Source: Streptomyces kaniharaensis
Lineage (GTDB): Bacteria > Actinomycetota > Actinomycetes > Streptomycetales > Streptomycetaceae
DNA length: 64,000 nucleotides
Assembly: GCF_009569385.1 (NCBI RefSeq)
Contig: NZ_WBOF01000001.1
Location: 4,198,501 to 4,262,500 of the forward strand
Direction of reading: 5' to 3'
Position numbers and translations under genes: made by a program. Of this stretch, positions 61,043 through 64,000 are shown piece after piece. Each line of letters opens with the position of its first letter. The first letter of the stretch is position 1. The notes below the pieces were generated by a model. It made no database searches. It was not told the origin of the DNA and saw nothing but the letters and a program-made list of their open reading frames with translations.

Positions 61043-61592
61043 CACGCCTGGCATGCCCTCGGGGCGGCCGTCCGCCGCGGCGTCGCCGCTCCGGGGGCGC
61101 GTGGGCGGGGGACCGCCCCGGGGCCCGGCGGCCGCCCGACCGGGCTGGGTAGATTTTCCGCGATTTGTCCCGGAAGATTCCGAACGTGAGCAAGCTCACA
61201 CCGTGTCGCTCCGTGACGTGGGCCGATCCCGGAGAGTGATGATCTTCGCGATGGGTTCGATTGCCGTCCGTGACCGGAACCCTGCCCTGGGGCCGCCCAT
61301 GGGATTGACCCGACCCCTTGGCGGGCAAGGGACATGGCAGGTACCGGTACGGCCTACGCTCACTGTGAGTGGCCGTCGAGCAGGACCCGACCGAGGCCGG
61401 AGATGGCCCAGCGTGAGGCCTCCCACACCCCGGCGGATCACCCCAACGGACCCCTGGCTGAGTGTCGATTGAGTAACAGGGCTTGAAGTAAGGCAAAATC
61501 TCCGCCTCGGGTCGGGCACAAGACCGGCCCCCCATGCGTTACGTGCGCTGGAGATACCGCACACCGCACAACCCGGAGGGGGAGAGCGAAAA
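61043..61592. other. 550-base region upstream of the DUF4193 gene
   Basis: No gene I can support. It includes the palindrome GTGAGC-AA-GCTCAC (61186-61199) and an AT-richer part near 61470-61500 (CTTGAAGTAAGGCAAAATCT) that may hold the DUF4193 promoter. The ribosome site GGAGGGGGAGAG precedes the next start. Confidence 0.5.
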
Positions 61593-61892
61593 ATGGCAAC
61601 GGACTACGACACCCCACGCAAGACCGACGACGAGCTCAACGAGGACAGCATCGAGGAACTCAAGGCTCGACGGAACGACAAGGGCGGAAGCTCTGTCGAC
61701 GTCGACGAGTTCGATGCGGCCGAGGGCATGGAGCTCCCCGGCGCCGACCTCTCGAACGAGGAGCTCGCCGTCCGGGTGCTGCCGAAGCAGGCCGACGAGT
61801 TCACGTGCATGAGCTGCTTCCTGGTGCACCACCGCAGCCAGCTCTACAGCGAGAAGAACGGCAACCCGATCTGCCGGGACTGCGGCGCCTGA
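61593..61892 (+). CDS. DUF4193 zinc-ribbon protein
   Basis: A 99-residue acidic protein. The first 60 residues are highly charged and probably flexible (DTPRKTDDELNEDSIEELKA), and the end is a zinc ribbon with CMSC at about residues 71-74 and CRDC at about 95-98. It is universal in actinobacteria; RNA polymerase or ribosome association has been suggested for similar small ribbons but is unproven here. ATG 61593 has a strong ribosome site. Confidence 0.93.
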   Translation: MATDYDTPRKTDDELNEDSIEELKARRNDKGGSSVDVDEFDAAEGMELPGADLSNEELAVRVLPKQADEFTCMSCFLVHHRSQLYSEKNGNPICRDCGA

Positions 61893-62037
61893 GCACCGCG
61901 GCGGACATGGCCCGGCGCCCGCGGCTCACGCGGGACCGGCACCCCGCCCCTTCCGGCTCCGGGCAGCGGAGCCGGACGGCAGGTCCGGTGGCCGTCCGGG
62001 CGGACGGCACCGGCAGGTCCGGGCAGGACAAAGTCGT

Positions 62038-62069
62038 AGGGACGGTCCCGCAGCAGCGGAACCGTCCCT
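62038..62069. terminator. Bidirectional terminator
   Basis: 14-base stem with one mismatch, AGGGACGGTCCCGC (62038-62051) and GCGGAACCGTCCCT (62056-62069), AGCA loop, between convergent DUF4193 and DUF3093 genes. Confidence 0.92.
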
Positions 62070-62094
62070 CTTCGTATGTCCCTGTCCTGGGGTG

Positions 62095-62553
62095 CTACGC
62101 CCGGGCGCCGCGCCGGGCCTCCTCCAGCGCCTCCGCCAGCTTCATCGGCGAGCGCGTCGACAGATAGAGGTACGGCGTCGGGTCGGTCGGGTCGGTCACC
62201 TCGACGCGCAGCGCCGTCGGGACGTAGCTGCGCAGCAGCATGAAGGCCCGCGCGTCGGACTTCGGCCCGCGCCAGGCGACCGCCTCGGCCGGGCTCAGCG
62301 CGTGCGCGGCGCCCAGGGCGTCCACCGGGATCCGGGCCGGGCCGGCCACCAGCGAGCCCTGCACCACGCGGATGCGGGCCGAGCCGTAGCTGCTGATCGC
62401 GACCGCGCCGACGGCGATCCCGACGACCAGCCCGATCAGCGCGCCCAGCCCGCTGACCCGCAGCAGGATCAACGCGAGCGCGAGCCCGGTCACGACCGGG
62501 AACAGCCACCAGGAGCGGGGCACGGTGAGGCGTTCGTCGTACATGCCCTCCAT
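62095..62553 (-). CDS. DUF3093 membrane protein
   Basis: A 152-residue protein with two closely spaced transmembrane helices (about residues 15-52) and a soluble C-terminal domain with SYGSARIRVVQGSLVAGPAR and LLRSYVPTALRVEVTDP. This matches the DUF3093 family, always near dut in actinomycetes; function unknown. ATG 62553 was chosen with AGGA upstream; ATG 62544 is an alternative. Confidence 0.88.
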   Translation of the reverse strand: MEGMYDERLTVPRSWWLFPVVTGLALALILLRVSGLGALIGLVVGIAVGAVAISSYGSARIRVVQGSLVAGPARIPVDALGAAHALSPAEAVAWRGPKSDARAFMLLRSYVPTALRVEVTDPTDPTPYLYLSTRSPMKLAEALEEARRGARA

Positions 62554-62603
62554 TGTGGGCGTCCTAAGGGCCGGGCCGGGACGGCACCCCCGCCCGCCGC
62601 CTC

Positions 62604-62632
62604 CCTACCGGTCGGTAGGTTCTCGGTAGGCT
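62604..62632 (+). promoter_or_regulatory. Operator overlapping the thioesterase-dut promoter
   Basis: CCTACCG-GT-CGGTAGG (62604-62619) is a perfect dyad. A third half-site CGGTAGG follows at 62624-62630, overlapping TAGGCT (62627-62632), a -10 that lies 8 bases before GTG 62641. The layout suggests repression of a leaderless promoter by a TetR-type protein. Confidence 0.6.
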
Positions 62633-62640
62633 TCCTCACC

Positions 62641-63270
62641 GTGACCGGTACGACTACCCCCATCACCCCCACCGACTTGCCCGCGCCCGCGATGCCGCCG
62701 TCCCCGACCACGCCGCCGCCGGACGCGGTGCTGCCCCCGCGGGCCCCCGAGGCGCCCGCCCCCGGTACCCGGCTCGGCTCCCACTACGAGCACTGCTTCG
62801 GCTGCGGCCCGCAGCACCCCGGCGGCCTGCGGATCGACGCGGTCGCCGGCGAAGGGCTCGACGTCACCGCCGAGTTCACCGTCCGCGACGTCCACCAGGG
62901 CGGCCCCGGCCTCGCACACGGCGGCCTGCTGACCACCGCCATGGACGAGACGCTCGGCACGCTCAACTGGCTGCTGCACGCCCCCGCCGTCACCGGCCGG
63001 CTGGAGACCGACTTCCTCTGCCCCGTCCCCGTCGACTCCGTGCTGCACCTGCGCGCCTGGGTCACCGGTGTGCACGGCCGCAAGATCTACAGCGCCGGCG
63101 AGGCCCGGATCGGCGGCCCGGACGGACCGGTCGCGGTTCGGGCGCAGGCACTCTTCATCCAGGTGAAGCTGGAACACTTCACCACGCACGGTCGTCCCGA
63201 GGACATCGGGAAGGTCCTCGACGACCCGGACCTGATGAAGCGCGCACGAGCCTTTGAGGTGAACCCTTGA
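62641..63270 (+). CDS. PaaI-type hotdog thioesterase
   Basis: A 209-residue protein with a proline-rich first 45 residues and a hotdog domain. Typical residues are seen in HCFGCGPQHPGGL (about 57-69), LAHGGLLTTAMDETLG (about 96-111) and ETDFLCPVPV. It should hydrolyse acyl-CoA thioesters. GTG 62641 has no ribosome site but a -10 at 8 bases, so it may be leaderless. Its stop overlaps the dut start (TTGA). Confidence 0.9.
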   Translation: MTGTTTPITPTDLPAPAMPPSPTTPPPDAVLPPRAPEAPAPGTRLGSHYEHCFGCGPQHPGGLRIDAVAGEGLDVTAEFTVRDVHQGGPGLAHGGLLTTAMDETLGTLNWLLHAPAVTGRLETDFLCPVPVDSVLHLRAWVTGVHGRKIYSAGEARIGGPDGPVAVRAQALFIQVKLEHFTTHGRPEDIGKVLDDPDLMKRARAFEVNP

Positions 63271-63734
63271 GCAACGCCCCCCAGCCGCCGCTGGACGTCC
63301 TGATCAGGCGCATCGACCCCGAGCTGCCGCTGCCCGCCTACGCGCAGCCCGGTGACGCGGGAGCCGATCTGCGGACCACCGTCGACGCCGAGCTGGCGCC
63401 CGGCGAGCGGGCCGTGCTGCCCACCGGCATCGCCATCGCCCTCCCGGACGGCTACGCGGCCTTCGTCCACCCCCGCTCCGGGCTGGCAGCTCGTTGCGGT
63501 GTTGCCCTCGTGAACGCCCCGGGGACGGTCGATGCCGGGTACCGTGGAGAGATCAAGGTGATCGTCGTCAATCTGGACCCGCGCGAGGGAGTCAGCTTCC
63601 GCCGAGGGGACCGGATCGCCCAGCTGGTCATCCAGCAGGTCGAGAAGGCCCACTTCCACGAGGTGGCCGAGCTGCCCGGGTCGGCACGCGCCGAGGGCGG
63701 GTTCGGGTCGACCGGCGGCCATGCCGCGGTCTAG
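63267..63734 (+). CDS. dut: dUTP diphosphatase
   Basis: A 155-residue trimeric dUTPase that cleaves dUTP to dUMP and keeps uracil out of DNA. Motifs in order: AGADLRTT, HPRSGLAAR, NAPGTVDAGYRGEIKV, RGDRIAQLVI and the C-terminal GGFGSTGG. The start is TTG 63267, overlapping the thioesterase stop by four bases, so translation is coupled. Family length is normal. Confidence 0.96.
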   Translation: MSNAPQPPLDVLIRRIDPELPLPAYAQPGDAGADLRTTVDAELAPGERAVLPTGIAIALPDGYAAFVHPRSGLAARCGVALVNAPGTVDAGYRGEIKVIVVNLDPREGVSFRRGDRIAQLVIQQVEKAHFHEVAELPGSARAEGGFGSTGGHAAV

Positions 63735-63803
63735 CATTCCCGCGGCCTCGCAGGAAGCCGAGCAGGTATTCGCATCGGTCTAGGACCGGGAAGGACAGTG
63801 ACC

Positions 63804-64000
63804 GTGTTCCGTCGTCGCCAGAAGAGCGAGGACGCTGTCGAGCAGCTCGCCGACGACGCCATCAGCGCCGACGAGACGGCCGATGACGTCGAAGGTTCCG
63901 CCGAGAGCGAGAACGTGACCGAGCTGGACCCGGCCGACCGGGTCGGCTTGCCGCCGGCCCCGCGGCCGGACGGTCCGTGGGACCACTCCGAGCTGGAGAA
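63804..64000 (+). CDS. DUF3710 protein, N-terminal part (truncated by window end)
   Basis: The first 65 residues of a protein that begins FRRRQKSEDAVEQLADDA and continues with an acidic linker to PRPDGPWDHSELE, the typical start of DUF3710 proteins next to dut. GTG 63804 was chosen because GGAAGGA lies eight bases upstream; GTG 63798 is too close to it. Function unknown. Confidence 0.85.
   Translation, partial: MFRRRQKSEDAVEQLADDAISADETADDVEGSAESENVTELDPADRVGLPPAPRPDGPWDHSELE

Noticed and set aside
61250..61268. tRNA T-arm-like segment (GATGG stem, GTTCGATTG, CCGTC)
   Set aside because: The stem pairs, but the conserved C61 is missing and there is no D-arm, anticodon arm or acceptor stem upstream.

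Overview
The window is chromosomal core DNA of a high-GC actinomycete of the family Streptomycetaceae (Streptomyces or Kitasatospora). It is very GC-rich, uses GTG and occasionally TTG starts, ends genes with long GC hairpins, and carries family hallmarks: the sporulation regulator whiH next to the principal sigma factor hrdB, the cell-division gene sepH, and the cutR-cutS two-component pair. From memory, the order recQ - whiH - hrdB - protease - parE - parC - M16 peptidases - ptsH - patA - tdk - sepH - hemH - cutRS - desaturase - dut matches the SCO58xx region of S. coelicolor. I see no prophage, insertion sequence, CRISPR array, rRNA or tRNA.

Layout. 1-9.5 kb: a drug exporter with a divergent TetR regulator, RNase HII, a helicase-C-terminus-like protein, a RecQ-type helicase with a C-terminal phosphoribosyltransferase-like domain, and a DUF4192 protein. 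9.5-17 kb: a proline iminopeptidase-like hydrolase, a glycogen-debranching-type protein, a Nudix/winged-helix protein, and an ABC pair whose ATPase lacks catalytic residues. 17-24.4 kb: whiH, hrdB, a secreted trypsin-like protease, a small zinc-ribbon protein, and parE, which carries an apparent one-base deletion. 24.4-34.7 kb: a DUF1453-kinase-regulator operon, a DUF485/acetate-symporter pair, a CitA/CitB-like two-component system, and a divergent nitrate/sulfonate/pyrimidine-type ABC importer preceded by a coupled 31-codon ORF. 34.7-43 kb: a sucraseferredoxin-like protein, parC, two overlapping M16 peptidase genes (one catalytic, one not), the RNA ligase rtcB behind a possible leader peptide, and HPr (ptsH) behind a DasR-type site. 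43-57 kb: a patA-type acetyltransferase, DUF5998, a phosphodiesterase-like protein, thymidine kinase, a VOC protein, a sulfurtransferase, sepH, an FAD-linked sugar-lactone oxidase, an MFS transporter, ferrochelatase and an inositol-monophosphatase-like protein. 57-64 kb: cutRS, an acyl-ACP desaturase behind a tandem operator, DUF4193, DUF3093, a thioesterase-dut pair and the start of a DUF3710 gene.

The genes are mostly housekeeping: genome maintenance (rnhB, recQ, parE, parC, dut, tdk), transcription and development (hrdB, whiH, sepH), sugar and acetate control (ptsH, patA, symporter), haem and lipid synthesis (hemH, desaturase), and envelope signalling (cutRS). The less-described material is regulatory: several clean dyad operators, possible leaderless promoters, two small leader-type ORFs and the parE frameshift. 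No wholly novel multi-gene system stands out. The best leads are the parE frameshift, the rtcB leader ORF, the ABC ATPase beside whiH, and the operators at 13755, 59954 and 62604. All function assignments rest on reading motifs by eye; no database search was run.
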